Shown: positions 45,011-56,196 of the stretch, piece after piece
Numbering within the stretch: position 1 is the first letter of the stretch
How the letters are laid out: each line of letters opens with the position of its first letter
From: Ignelater luminosus
Lineage: Eukaryota > Arthropoda > Insecta > Coleoptera > Elateridae
Length of the DNA: 64,000 bases
Assembly (NCBI GenBank): GCA_011009095.1
Contig: VTPC01001069.1
Span: forward strand, 1,740 to 65,739
Reading direction: 5' to 3'
Made by a program: the position numbers and the translations under genes
Notes under the pieces: generated by a model
Told to the model about the DNA's origin: nothing
The model's database searches: none
What the model saw: the letters and a program-made list of their open reading frames with translations, nothing else

Positions 45011-47267
45011 TAAAAAAAGTTCCGAAATTTTGATGGTTGTTGGTGCCCCACAGCGCTCGAAAAGAGGCGACGAGGTCGCGAACTTGGGGTTTTTTGCTAG
45101 GGCACCGACATACAAAACATATCCAAAAATTAGAAGACATAACCTTTTGCAAGCAAATGCCCCCTTTTCAGGCTTTATTCCCTGGGCTGGACCAAATCAG
45201 GAAATATATCTGCAGTATCTTGAAAAGAGAAATTTAAAGGCTTTTTCACTATTCCGCTTAGGGATTCATCGTTATTTGTTTTGACTTCCAAATCAGGAGA
45301 TATATCTTCAAAACTACGCTCTTGTGCACATATTCGCTTTGAATTTATTATAACTTGTTTCAACATCCAATTCAGGAGATATGCCTCTATTATCACACTC
45401 CTCCACATATTGACTTGTGGACTGATCATTATTTGCTACTAAGTAATAGATATAAAATTGATAGCCTTATTGTAATGCTACAGGCCAATCTTTGTTCATT
45501 ATATAGAAAGTAATAACAGAATTGTAACCCTACTTGTAAATAGGGCGATGGACATAGTCAAATAATTGATTGATTGAGATTTAAATAATCAAAATATTCA
45601 TTCATGTTATAGGAAGTTTTTAAATTGATGTTAAATGGTTAAACAGTAATAGAATCAAATATTTCCTTTTCATTTGCAATACTATTCTTTCGTATCGTCA
45701 TTTACTTTATACCTGAATCATCAAATATAATTTAGCTTAGTGCTGAAGATATGTTACATTTGGAGCATCTAGGAAAATTGCACTTTTTAAGTTGTTACTG
45801 AATATTGTACAGAATATTGTCTTTTAGATCAATAAAATACTTCAATTTCGAAGTATTCTTGATCTTTATGCTTTTGATGTATGTTCTTATATACACTATA
45901 TTTATTGGCATTTGCAGTGAACTTATAAGAATAACAAGGCACGCTTAGTATTTAATATAGTTTTTTACTTTGTTAAAGAAGCAACGAAATATTAGAAAAT
46001 CGCGTAAAACTGAATTTAACTCAACGTTGTGGATTGTGGTTTATGATATCTTTCCTAATCAAATTTTAAACACATACAGTTATTTGAAAAAGTTTATTTA
46101 AAATCAATTTTACAGTTACTCATTAGTATATCAGCTAGGGTTAACACCTGATATGCGTTATCCGAATGATTGAAATTGAATAATTTTTAATTCGGATAAA
46201 TTTACTTGAGCGGCAACAAACTATTATTAATAATATAAATTGTCCAAATAATCTTGAAATATCTTTAGATAAACACATAATTGAATGATCCTATAATCGT
46301 CATTCGATTATGCCTATCACTATACTACCATTGCTTTTCTGGGAATCTCAAAGAGAACCAGCTTATTTTAAAAGTTTCTTTTTCCAAGAAACTTTAAAAA
46401 TATTATAACTGGAACTTTTAAATCAAGGACTAGTGCAAAAGGGAAACCAGCACAATATTAGAATAAAACCGAAAGAGTTTAAAGTCCTCACAAATCTTCT
46501 AATTTACAACTGCTTTTGTTCAATTATATTTCAGTTCTATCTGCTTTTCTCGTATCCTTCGGCGTTTGCTGTGTAACTGGTTATCTATTCTTAGGCGTTG
46601 GCGCAAAAATGGAAATATTTTTCTCACGCTACTAAATACAACCCTTAAACATGATTCCAAGATGTTTGGTAACCTGCTGTGGATCCAGAATTCATTTAAG
46701 ATCTGTATTTTTCATGTAATTTTACTTAGAAGTTTTAAAAGTAGACAGTAATGTTTAAAATCAAAAATGCATAAAAAATTCTAAACAAGTATTTCTAAAA
46801 ATACCTTTTTCTGTAAAATTCAGTTACTACAGTGCCTACATGTTGGTATTAACAATTACTTTTACTGTCAAAACGATACATTCTCGGTTCTCTCTTTTAC
46901 GATACTAATATTTCCTTATAAATTACGAGTATACAGATACAGACAGTACTTATGAAATAAATTCAATAATGTCAATACTAATAATATTTCGTAAGTACGC
47001 TCAAACAGGTAATTAATATCTTTAACTTGGCTTATTTTGAGTTATGACGCATACTTAGTACCTTTCTTTTTAACAGTTCTTGAGATATTTACACTTTTAC
47101 ACAAATAACAATAACAACACGGTGGAGCATCAGGTCATTATATTAGTCCTTTTCTAGATTATTTAGGTACTGTTTTCCCAAAAAAGTGCTTTGAGATACG
47201 AGATTTCCTGGAATGATATAATCCCATTGAATTTATAAATTAAATAAATTTTTACTAACCCCTAACA
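45011..47267. other. 2.2 kb with no gene seen
   Basis: An 84-codon minus frame at 45429-45175 could be an upstream part of the preceding fragment but has no recognisable motif. The rest is AT-rich and unrecognised. Confidence 0.35.
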
Positions 47268-47607
47268 ACCCAATAGTGTCTAACGGACACATTTTCAGAT
47301 TGATTTGCCTACAGATTCGAAAGTATTTATTTTATTGCAAAATTGTTTTATGTACTTTATACTCTTTCTCTAATTATTCAGATTATTTTATCAAGAATTT
47401 CTAAAAGGCAGTTGCTTTTTTTATTTTACCAGTTTTCCGAAACAGTAACTTAATAACCCAGATGTGTTCGACAGACATCGACGTAAAATGAATAACTTTA
47501 GATTTAGACCTTTTAAACTTGCAAGTAATGTTCCTCATGCATAAGCTACTGACGTTTTTGTTCACTTTGTCAGTACCTGTCGATGTCGGCAGACGTGGGG
47601 TTATTAG
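47268..47607. repeat. Three related short repeats, possible transposon subterminal sites
   Basis: AACAACCCAATAGTGTCTAA plus CGGACAC (47268) resembles TTAATAACCCAGATGTGTTC plus GACAGACATCGAC (47451). The complement of the second lies at 47578-47607 (CGATGTCGGCAGACGTGGGG then TTATTAG). Short repeats in both orientations next to a piggyBac coding relic (49922 onwards) would fit transposase-binding sites of its 5' end, now separated from the gene by the hAT insertion. This is inference; the TTAA target of piggyBac was not pinned. Confidence 0.45.
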
Positions 47608-49746
47608 TAGAGTGCCGATTTTTAAGCATAAAAAACAATAAAAAAGTTCTTAAAAAAGCGTAAAAATTGAAGGAAAAACGTTTAAAAAATAGCACAAAAA
47701 TTAAAAATAAGTTTAAAATATGCAGGAAAAAAAATTAAACTTCCAGGTTTTAGGTCTTATTATACAAAGTATTTATTATAAAAAAAAAAATGAATTGTTA
47801 TTAGAAACTTTGAACTCTAAAATGCTTAATTATTATGCACTTTTCTAAATTCCCCATAAGGAAATTTCTTCTTTTATCAGTTAAGGTGTCTTTGTAAAGA
47901 GAAAATAGTCTTTCAATGTCAACACTAGTAATCGGTGCATACTTAAATTTTGCAAGTAACGATGGTTCCAAGTCGAAGTTATTGACTATTTCGCCTGATA
48001 AAATACTTGCAATGGTCTTTAATCTTGCTAAACCTTCGTTTGTAGCCAGCACGTTCTCAAATTTTGCAAATATAGTTTTTCCTACATCACCACGCACTTT
48101 TCCCAATTTTATTTTAAACTCTTGTACACTCTGAATTGCGTCTGTTAGCTCACTTCCTTGTGTTTCAAGTTTGGTGATAGTTTCACTGATGAACTTGTAA
48201 TTTGCTTTGATGAATGCAAGGTTTTGTTGTAGTTCCGGATATTTTAAAATATTTTGGCAGTCTTTAACTGATTGGGATGCATCTTCCGAAAATTCTAACA
48301 AAATTTCTTTGAAGCTGGCGAAGTTAACTGCGTAATACACAGCCGCATCCAACCATGTTCCCCATCTAGTAATGACTGGTTGTGGTGGAAGCGGAATATT
48401 AGGCAGTTTTTCTTTAAATCGTTGTACCCTCAATGGCGCTTTTAAAAAACACTTTTTACCATTTTTAATTAACTCGTTAACTAGAGGACATTCAGACCTC
48501 ACAGTTTCTGCTACTCGGTTTAATCCGTGAGCTACGCAAAGAGAGTGTGTGAGATTACTATACAAAACTTTTAAATTAATACCTGCTTTTAGCATATATG
48601 CAACCGCATCCGTCACCATTAACAGCAGTGTTTCAGTTGGGACTGCATTAGGAAGAAAAAAGTTTGCAGGTCCCTTGTTAATAAATCTTGTTATGGTGCT
48701 GCTGTTGGTTTTATCTAGTTTTTTTCAAATATAATAAAAATGGCCTGGTTGGAGTAGCTTCATGTAATATACCGATAATGAGACCAGCCACATACTTACC
48801 GCACTCATCGATGGTTTCATCGACAGAAAACCAGATATAATGGTCTGCTATTATATTTTTAATTTCATGAAGGACTGTTTTATAAACTGTATCTAAATAG
48901 TTTTTTCGTAGAGTGCTTTCGGACGGTATCGATCTCTTACAATATGTTTCTAAGAATTTTGGAAATGCAGAATTGTCTAATTTTCTGAAAGAAATATTTG
49001 CCGATATCAAAGTATTGCATAAATCAAAATACAAAGTTTTTTCTTCAGATCGAGTAGAAGATCCAGAGGCAACTACTTCTGAAATAGTTTGTTGTTTTAG
49101 CTTATTTTCATTTTCCGCTTTTCGTACATTTTCCTTGTGAATAGCGGTCTTCGTATGTTGTATTACGTTATACTTTTTGTCGCACTGGATCTATTAAAAC
49201 GAGCATTAAAGAATGATATATTTAAAATCTAATCTACTCCTTACCGTTTTAACACATACTCTGCAAAATAGTCTACTACCGTCCAGCCTTATTTCTGGTA
49301 TATTTTTAATTCACTCTTCTACACTCGTTTTAACTTTGGGCATTGTAACACAGTCTTATTTTATTAAAAACAGAAGACAACACAAAAGATTAAGTTATAA
49401 TAAAATGAAACGAAACTTTTTCAATCTACCAGCAACATTACATACACGCACGATACCAACACTTTAAGTAACCCAGTAAAACTGAAGGATTTGTCAAATA
49501 AATCTTAAAACCTATAAGAACTAACTGTTTTCGCGGCTTATCCTATTATGATTTTTTTCTTGAGACTGACAAAAAATGGACAAAATAAGCATTATTCTAA
49601 AAAATAGCAAAAAGTTCCAAAAAAAAGCAAAAATTATGAAAATTAGTTGAATGATTCCTTTAATTGCGATTCGCACTTATTTTAATGTCTTTTTGTACTG
49701 CTATTAATATCTAAAAAAAAAATTATTCCTATAAATCCGCACTCTA
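47608..49746 (-). mobile_element. hAT transposon (2,139 bp), 8-bp target duplication GTTATTAG
   Basis: Inverted ends TAGAGTGCCGATTTTTAAG (left) and, on the other strand, TAGAGTGCGGATTTATAGG (right). Perfect 8-bp duplications GTTATTAG flank the element (47600-47607 and 49747-49754). Eight-base duplications and a BED-finger transposase inside define the hAT superfamily. The transposase is on the minus strand and occupies most of the length. Confidence 0.93.
47801..49343 (-). pseudogene. hAT transposase pseudogene, two exons (BED finger, catalytic core, dimerisation domain)
   Basis: Start ATG at 49343: MPKVKTSVEE then TGA (49311-49313), where the family usually has Trp. Exon 1 ends LFCRVCVKT at 49245. 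A 54-bp intron (GTAAGG...TTTAATAG, 49244-49191) joins it to IQCDKKYNVIQHTKTAIH. Together these give the C-x2-C...H-x4-H of a BED zinc finger, which binds transposon ends. Exon 2 continues FDLCNTLISANISFRKLDNS, IPSESTLRKNY and WFSVDETIDECGKY (first catalytic Asp). A one-base slip in an A7 run near 48720 shifts the frame at LDKTNSSTI. The open frame from 48619 then gives VTDAVAYML (second Asp), ITRWGTWLDAAVYY and, near the end, APITSVDIERLFSLYKDTL, with the catalytic Glu in the dimerisation domain. All three acidic residues survive, so only one stop and one frameshift break it. Confidence 0.92.
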
Positions 49747-49921
49747 GTTATTAGTGTTGCAGTTTTTCAGTGTATCTTAGGTTGTGTTTGTGTTTTTGTG
49801 TATTACGTATATCAGTTATTTCTCAAAACTAAGAGGTCGTAAGGTTCAAAAGTAGCACGTATAATTTTTATTTTGACTTTAGAACCCAATTTTCTAATAG
49901 ATATTGAAAAATAGCTAGACC

Positions 49922-50860
49922 TAGGTATCTCACTGATGAGTAACTTCGTCGAGCTTTAGAAGACAGTGACAATGAAAACTATGAATTCCGAGAAAGCGAT
50001 AGTGAAAATGAGAATTTCGTTGTAGATAGTTCTTCTGATGCGAAGATAACCTGATAGAAACGACATCTGAAGCCGATGATGAACACTGATGCAGTGATAG
50101 CAAGGATACAATCCAAGAGGAAGAAGATGATAGTAATCCAATTGTTAAGTACCTAGGTAAAGATGGGAGTAAGTGAATGTCAGAACCAGAAAGAATAATT
50201 AGAACTCCACGACATTAATATTCCTATCCACATATCAACTCCGAAGTTACGAGACTTGTAAAACAAGTGAAAACCAATGGATAGAGTAAACTACTAGTAT
50301 TTCTACATCGGTCTATTCTTAACCATTGATGTTAATAGACAGGGAAATGAGGATTTCAGGGAGTACTGTAGTCCAATATTTGACAATCCCATATTTGGTG
50401 CAACTCTAAAAAAAAAAATTTTCTAAGATTTAATGACAAAACTACCAGGTCGGTCAGAAAATCAAAGAATAAACTGGCACCAATCAGGAAGCTGTGGGAT
50501 AATATAAATCCTAAGCTACAAAAAAGTGTGGTAGATTTGCGAGAGTAAGATAAGTTACCCTTTATCTGGAATACCATATCTTGGAATAGAGACAGTAGAA
50601 AGCAGAAAACTTAGCTTACACAGTAGTAAATGATTTGTGCGAACCATACTACTGAACAAACGTTGTATACCTCAAAATATTTATATATATTTTGATTCTG
50701 TAAAAGCATGACGTTGGCTTTGTATGTTCCAAAAACAATTCTACAGTTATTTTTCTGTCTACTATACACCATACCAAAAAAAGTAGATTTTGCAAGCAAG
50801 AACATGTCAGAAATAATTCTATACTACAATACAACAAACGGTGGTTTCAAGGAAAAATAA
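49922..50860 (+). pseudogene. piggyBac transposase pseudogene, N-terminal part with large internal deletion
   Basis: Reading islands follow family order. RYLTDE(stop)LRRALEDSD and an acidic stretch (ESDSENENF, EEEDDSN) come first, then KYLGKDGSK(stop)MSEPER near 50150-50190, the usual KDG..W..P signature with Trp changed to TGA. RFNDKTTRSVRKSKNKLAPI then RKLWDNINPKLQ follows at about 50430-50520, a very characteristic block. After a gap, fragments VIFLSTIHH and MSEIILYYNTTNGGF around 50740-50850 match later parts of the protein. The blocks carrying the first two catalytic Asp are missing. Frames change repeatedly. It lies 175 bp beyond the hAT element, which may have inserted into its 5' untranslated part. 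Antisense frames at 50577-50356 and 50837-50611 are shadows of this relic. Confidence 0.8.
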
Positions 50861-53550
50861 ATGTTTATAAAAAACCGATTGTAGAGACGAATTTAAAAAA
50901 AAACGAGGAATACGGGCTCGTTACCTCAAACGCTACTGACCTGTAAGATACACTGTTTTCTCTAATGTAAACTTCAAGCTAATCGGTTTCTCTTATTACC
51001 TTACATAGTACAAATGTTAAGATTTTTTATAGACTATTGTTGAGAAAGTTGAGTATTATGTAACAGTAACAATCAGAAACTGCAAACCTAGAACAGAATC
51101 AAGTAGTTATCTCAAAAAACTTTTAAAAATACAGTTAGAATTGACTAAATTATAAATTTTTGTATTTTCTACTATCGCATTACCAAGTTATGGTTACATT
51201 AAAACTATTCTTAGGCCTTGATAGGAAAGACAACACTGAATTATATAGCAAACATTCTAACTACGTTTTGAAAATTCTGTTCAATGTTTTCTTAGGTAAG
51301 TTTAGGTATGTTTACATTGTATTTATTTGAAGTGCAAGATCTAACACTGTCCTACACTGGCCTCCGTGTATAATACACGTATACGTACTATTATGTACAT
51401 AATATGCTTACTAGGCGTGGGCTTGTTAAGATGTAATTTCAGTTAGCACCATCTGAAATTAAGATTCTGCTTTTTAGACATCATTAAGCAATTATGGGAT
51501 AATAGTTGAGATTTATAGTAAATGACACATGGTAAGGGTTACCCCAAGCAAACCAGAACCTTTTAAAAGATAGATAGCGGATATTGTAATTCTTTTCTTA
51601 TGAGTACTGGAAATTTAGTGTTGTCAGTCATTTCAAAGAGCTTCTTGTGTGTAAAGGTAATAAGAGAAATTAGCAAGGGCCCAGGTAAAACGTAATAGTA
51701 AAATGGAATACATAAACAAAGAAAATTGTTTGGTACGATCTTCAGTATGTACAATATTGCGTTATAAATTGTTAAGGTAGGATTTTATTAAAATTAATTA
51801 GGTGTAGAAAAATCTAAAAATTGAGAAAATTCTGTTTTGTTTTATATACCCTGAAAGTAGGTGTTACACCTTAATATAATCTCTTTACTATAATTTTAAA
51901 ATTGCCTCACTTGGTTTGTATGAATGCTAATAAAGTTACAGCGGATAAGAAGGGATAACTCCAGGAATCAAGTAGAACTGCTCCTAATGTCTTATTTGCA
52001 GTCATAAAAAAGTAGTTCTATTGGAGGTTCGAAAATTTATGAGATTGGGGGAAATGAAAAAGTTATTATTCGTTTCCTCTTCATATCGTATTCTTTCAAT
52101 TACCGTCTATTGCTTTCCATTGCGGAAGCACTCCATTTGTGTTTATTTGCCTTCACTTAAAATTGTAGGTATCTCACAATCAATATGGTATTACTTGTTC
52201 TGTTCTTCTAGAATAACTAGATCTAGATTTTGCTACACAGCATTTTTTTCCTAACAAGCTCCTGGTGCTTTTAATAGCATTAGTGGTATTATTGAGATTT
52301 ACAAGCACTGAATGCACATTTTACGAACTTTTTGTATCTTACTAATTTCCTCTCAGGCCAATCCCCGTGCTTAATGCAAATGAAATGGTTTGGGAGTTCA
52401 TTAAAAGATTTCGTTTGCTTTTAATCAGAAAAGGACGTTGCTACAAATTACAAATACGGAAAGAGGTAGATATTATGAAAGTTAATCTAAATAAATGAAA
52501 TAACTTCAGAAAATTGTAATTTGTGAATTTGGGTAATTCTTAACTTCCTGCTTTCTTAGGTTATAAAAGAGAAGACTTTTATTTTTTCTTTTATTGCCCT
52601 GTCCATGTTTAAGTAATGATTGCTAACACTTTTATTGTGAAAAACCCGCAGAACGTTGAAGTTGGGCCGTTTTATTATGTAGAGCGAAATCCGTTGGATT
52701 CGACCTTTTGTGTAAATCGGCTGACGTCTTGTGAATGATCGCTTTATTTTAAGACTGTAATACTCTAATAGGTTATTGAAAATATTTCTAAATCTGAAAT
52801 TTCTCGAGAAAGTTGATCGTGGAAAGCAAATGAGTTTATTTTAAAACGAAAATTCTTAAAATTTGCGTGTTGTATTATTATACAAACAAGAATTTTTTTA
52901 TTTTAAATTTAAAATTCCCTTCTTTAGTATATTCAAAAAAAAATAAAATTATTAATAAAAATATTTTTAGAAACTTTTTAATTTTATTATAAAGAAGTTT
53001 CATCTACTGGCCAACTAATATTCAGTTTTCATTAGCAACATAGATATTTTTTATAACATTAAAGTCTGTATCTTAATTAATTGGGCATTATTTTTTGCTA
53101 CACTCTAGTATGTGCTAAAAAATCTTTATATGTTAGGTCTCGATATATTTATCTTTCAGATTCTTTCCCCATTTTCCTTCAATTTGTCATGTTAAGCTTT
53201 GTTTAATCTCAGTGTTTTTCCTGGATATTTGCTGCCATGTCTTTTAGCTGAAACTTGTATTTTTTTGAGAGAGTTGAAAAGTTGCCTCGCAGTTGCATTG
53301 TAATTCACCGTAGGTACCGTTACCACTAACACTTCTCCATTTTATTATGTTTAATTATGTTTTGTCTTTCCCACGACTCATATATATTATATAACTTAAA
53401 GTTACAGTGTTGCTTTCATTCTCGATTTTACATCCTTGGTGGGATTTTTCTTTAAACATCTGTAGCTGTTATTGTGATCCCTAGTGCAAGGGGTTCTCAT
53501 CTTTGTTTTCTACAACAGGTAATATCGGTTTGATAAATGCGCTCTATATT
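50861..53550. other. 2.7 kb with no gene seen
   Basis: AT-rich. The start may hold the 3' part of the piggyBac relic, but I could not find its end. The plus frame 52021-52254 is not recognisable. Confidence 0.4.
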
Positions 53551-54170
53551 TTAATAATAATAGTAATAATAATAATAAACTTTATTAAAATCTCAAATTA
53601 TAAACAAATTTAAGTACGATACAAAGTAAAGTATAATATAATAATCAGTACTAATAGTACTAGTGACATAATCACATAACGAGATTTAGTTGAAGAAACA
53701 GGTCCGACGCCTGTTCTTCGATCTAAATCCTGGTTTAGATTAAATAAACTTTTACACTTATTTACCTAACATAAAGAATAACTACATAAACTAAGAAGAC
53801 TTTGAGATATTTCAAAAACTTCAAAATTATTTCGTGATTAACAGTGTTAAATGCTCTACTGTAATCCAACAATTCCAATACTGTTATCTTTCCTTCGTCA
53901 CTTTTAGTAGGACGGATGTACAACAGCAACCTGGTCTAAAGCGCAATATGTCAATCAACGTCTAAAGTCAGATCATTTGTAATGAACAAGCTCGGACGTA
54001 CAGTAGGTTGCTTAATTCTCGTCAGCAGTTTCCAGCAATGTGAAAAAATGCTTTCTATTTTTGTTTCATTTTCACACGTTTTGCATTTAATTTTATTAAT
54101 AATTTTAGTCTGTTTTAGTGTCAACTGTGGAAAAATTGAAATTAAGTTTTTGAAAAAAATTTTCTTTTTA
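53551..54170 (-). pseudogene. LINE, 3' segment: reverse transcriptase fragment and (TAA)n tail
   Basis: The minus strand reads GKITVLELLDYSRAFNTVNH then EIILKFLKYL at about 53915-53800, matching the RT block usually written LLD[FY]SKAFDTVNH..LL..L. The first catalytic Asp of RT lies in this block. The 3' end on this strand is a TTATTATTATTA tail (53551-53579 on the plus strand), typical of CR1/Jockey-group LINEs. Most of the RT (the FADD region) is gone. Several hundred bases upstream to 54170 are degenerate. The segment is separated from its 5' half by the DNA transposon at 54171-55491. Confidence 0.75.
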
Positions 54171-55491
54171 TACAGAGTGTATCAGAAATGGTGGACTGAC
54201 TACAAATAAGGAAAAGAAGTTTGAATAAACATATGTCCTAAACTGGTTTGTTACTAAGGTTACAGCTACTTGAGATTTTTCAGTTTCTTATTCAAAAAGA
54301 TAACAGAAAATGGAACTATTAAATTTAAATCATAATAAATGTTCAAGATGACCTCTATAGATCCCAACACATATCTGAGCTTGTGGGATCATGGACTATC
54401 TCACGCGCTCAAAAACTCCTGGTGTGTTCTGTTCCGAATTTGCTGACATCTGTCTTCCACTCTCTGTCGAAGATTCTCAATATCTTGAACTGGAGTAAAA
54501 CATATCATAGGTTTTAAATGTCCCCATAAGTAATAATCAAAAGGATTTAGATCGGGACACTTCATCTTTCAGGATGTACTGCGTTTAAGAATTTTCGTGC
54601 TATGAGATTGACGGTGCACCGATAATTCGGGCCAGAAACTAGTCCGGGTAGTACAAAAGAACCAATCAAGAAGTCAATAATAATTCCTGCCCACACATTA
54701 ACTAATTAACTGCTGTTGATGCCTGGATTGGATAATGTCATGAGGGTTTTCTTCTTGCCACTAATGTAAATTACAGGAATTGACGATACCAGCTCTTGTA
54801 AAGACAGTTTCATTTGTACAGAGCACAGATAGCAAAAGCTCTTATATCTAATAATAATCCTATGTACAAGAAGCTACGTGGTGGAAAGTCATTCTCACTA
54901 AGTCCCTGTACTCTTTGCAGGTGGTACGAATAAAGTCAGTAGGTTCTTAAAACAGTTATATGACTCACATCTTTCGCCAAAGAAATTTTTCTACTATCTA
55001 CTATCTTCTGCATTTTCCTCAGCACGATTCAACATACGTTCTTCCAAGCCCAAAGTTCTTGTAGTTTGTGGCCCGTTCGGTCTCAGACTACCTCTTTAAA
55101 AATCTTGTTTGCTTTAACCTAATATGAAGTCTTTCGAAAGTTTTCTTTTTTGGTAAAGGTCGTTTTGGTAAATCTCTTCTAAACAATAATGTACTATTTC
55201 TGTACAATTAATTAGAAAACTGTACTAATGACTTAAATGACTTAATCAAGTATCACGACTGGAAACAAGAAGCACGGATGATCTACTTGATAATGGTTCA
55301 AATTCAATTTAATACCTCTGTTTTCTGTTATCTTTTTGAATAAAATGTTGAAAAACCTGAAGCAGCTGCAACTTAGTAACGAACCACTTTGGAACATATG
55401 TTTATATAAACTTCTTTTCTTATTTTTACTAGTAGAAGCCACCTGCATATCGTCAGACCACTATTCTTGCTACATCCTGTATATTGATATA
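54171..55491 (-). mobile_element. Tc1/mariner-superfamily element (1,321 bp) nested in the LINE
   Basis: Left end TACAGAGTGTATCAGAAATG then GTGGACTGAC; the right end is the complement of TACAGGATGTAGCAAGAATA then GTGGTCTGAC. TA flanks both (54169-54170 and 55492-55493). The inverted ends are diverged (about 22 of 30 positions match), and the transposase inside is badly broken, so this insertion is old. LINE sequence lies on both sides in the same orientation. Confidence 0.8.
54330..54800 (-). pseudogene. Tc1/mariner-type transposase remnant
   Basis: Reading on the minus strand from about 54770, in shifting frames: ENPHDIIQSRHQQQ, then INVWAGIIIDFLIGSFVLPG (after an in-frame stop), then CPDLNPFDYYLWGHLKPM, and TPVQDIENLRQRVEDRCQQI followed by RNRTHQEFLSA. 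These are, in order, the RHQQQ..NVW.G[IV] block, the PDLNP[LF]D..LWGHLK catalytic block and the C-terminal helix seen in insect mariner-like transposases. The DNA-binding domain was not recovered. At least three frame changes and several stops are present. The exact D,D(x)D/E subfamily cannot be read because the block holding the middle Asp is degraded. Confidence 0.78.
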
Positions 55492-56196
55492 GTAATTTGC
55501 TTGCGTGTTTCAAGTAACCTGCGAAATCATTTACAAAAAAATCAATGATATTGTTAATATTCTTTAACTTTTCCGGTATGTGCTCATTTTTTTTAGCTGT
55601 CTCAGGTTAAGCTGGTGAATTTGCTTCCATATAGCATTGTTACCTCTATTAGCGCACATAAAATTAAAATAGGCTCCCTTTTTATTTTTAAAGTTGTATT
55701 TGCTAGGTTATACCAACTTTTATAATAATTCCTGTAATGAAGTTACTGTGTTTTACGAAACCTAACTTTAGCTTTATCCCTTAATGGCTTAATGGCATGA
55801 TGTATCTCAAGTTATTAGTCAACCAAGGAGTTTATGGTTTTAGTAACTTAAATATGTGTTTTTAGAGGAGCGTGTTTGTTAGATAACTATAATAGCAAAC
55901 TATTAAAGAATTCTAATTCAATGTTTTTAAAAATTCGAAAAGTTTCTTCTGTAGAAAGCATAAGAACACATTATCGGTAATATCACAGTAAATACGGTCA
56001 TGTTCACCCAAATAGCAATCAATTACACCATTGTTAGCAATCAACAAAGAATCAGAAATTGTAATGATATCTACAAGTGACATATAAGTTTGAGAAATTT
56101 GAGTAAGTTGATTAATAATTTGATTCAGTCAGTCAATATTAAAATCACCTAAACAGATTACATTTTCAGATACAGATGCACACTTAATAATACAGT
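55492..56196 (-). pseudogene. LINE, middle segment: endonuclease C-terminal half and start of RT region
   Basis: The minus strand reads VICLGDFNID at about 56160, the GDFN motif of apurinic-like (EEP) endonucleases. LVDIITISDSLLIANNGVID then CYLGEHDRIYCDI follows, the region ending in S/D-H-D before the RT. Further downstream, at about 55840-55680, come LTNNLRYIMPL and PLRDKAKVRFRKT with YRNYYKSWYNLANT, the linker typical of CR1/Jockey-like LINEs. Stops and frame changes are scattered. The segment stops exactly at the P-like element (56197) on one side and the Tc1/mariner-like element (55491) on the other. Confidence 0.82.

Noticed and set aside
44865..45284. 139-codon plus-strand open frame
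   Set aside because: It partly lies antisense to the TGCDTTS-family relic, and its own residues match nothing recognisable.
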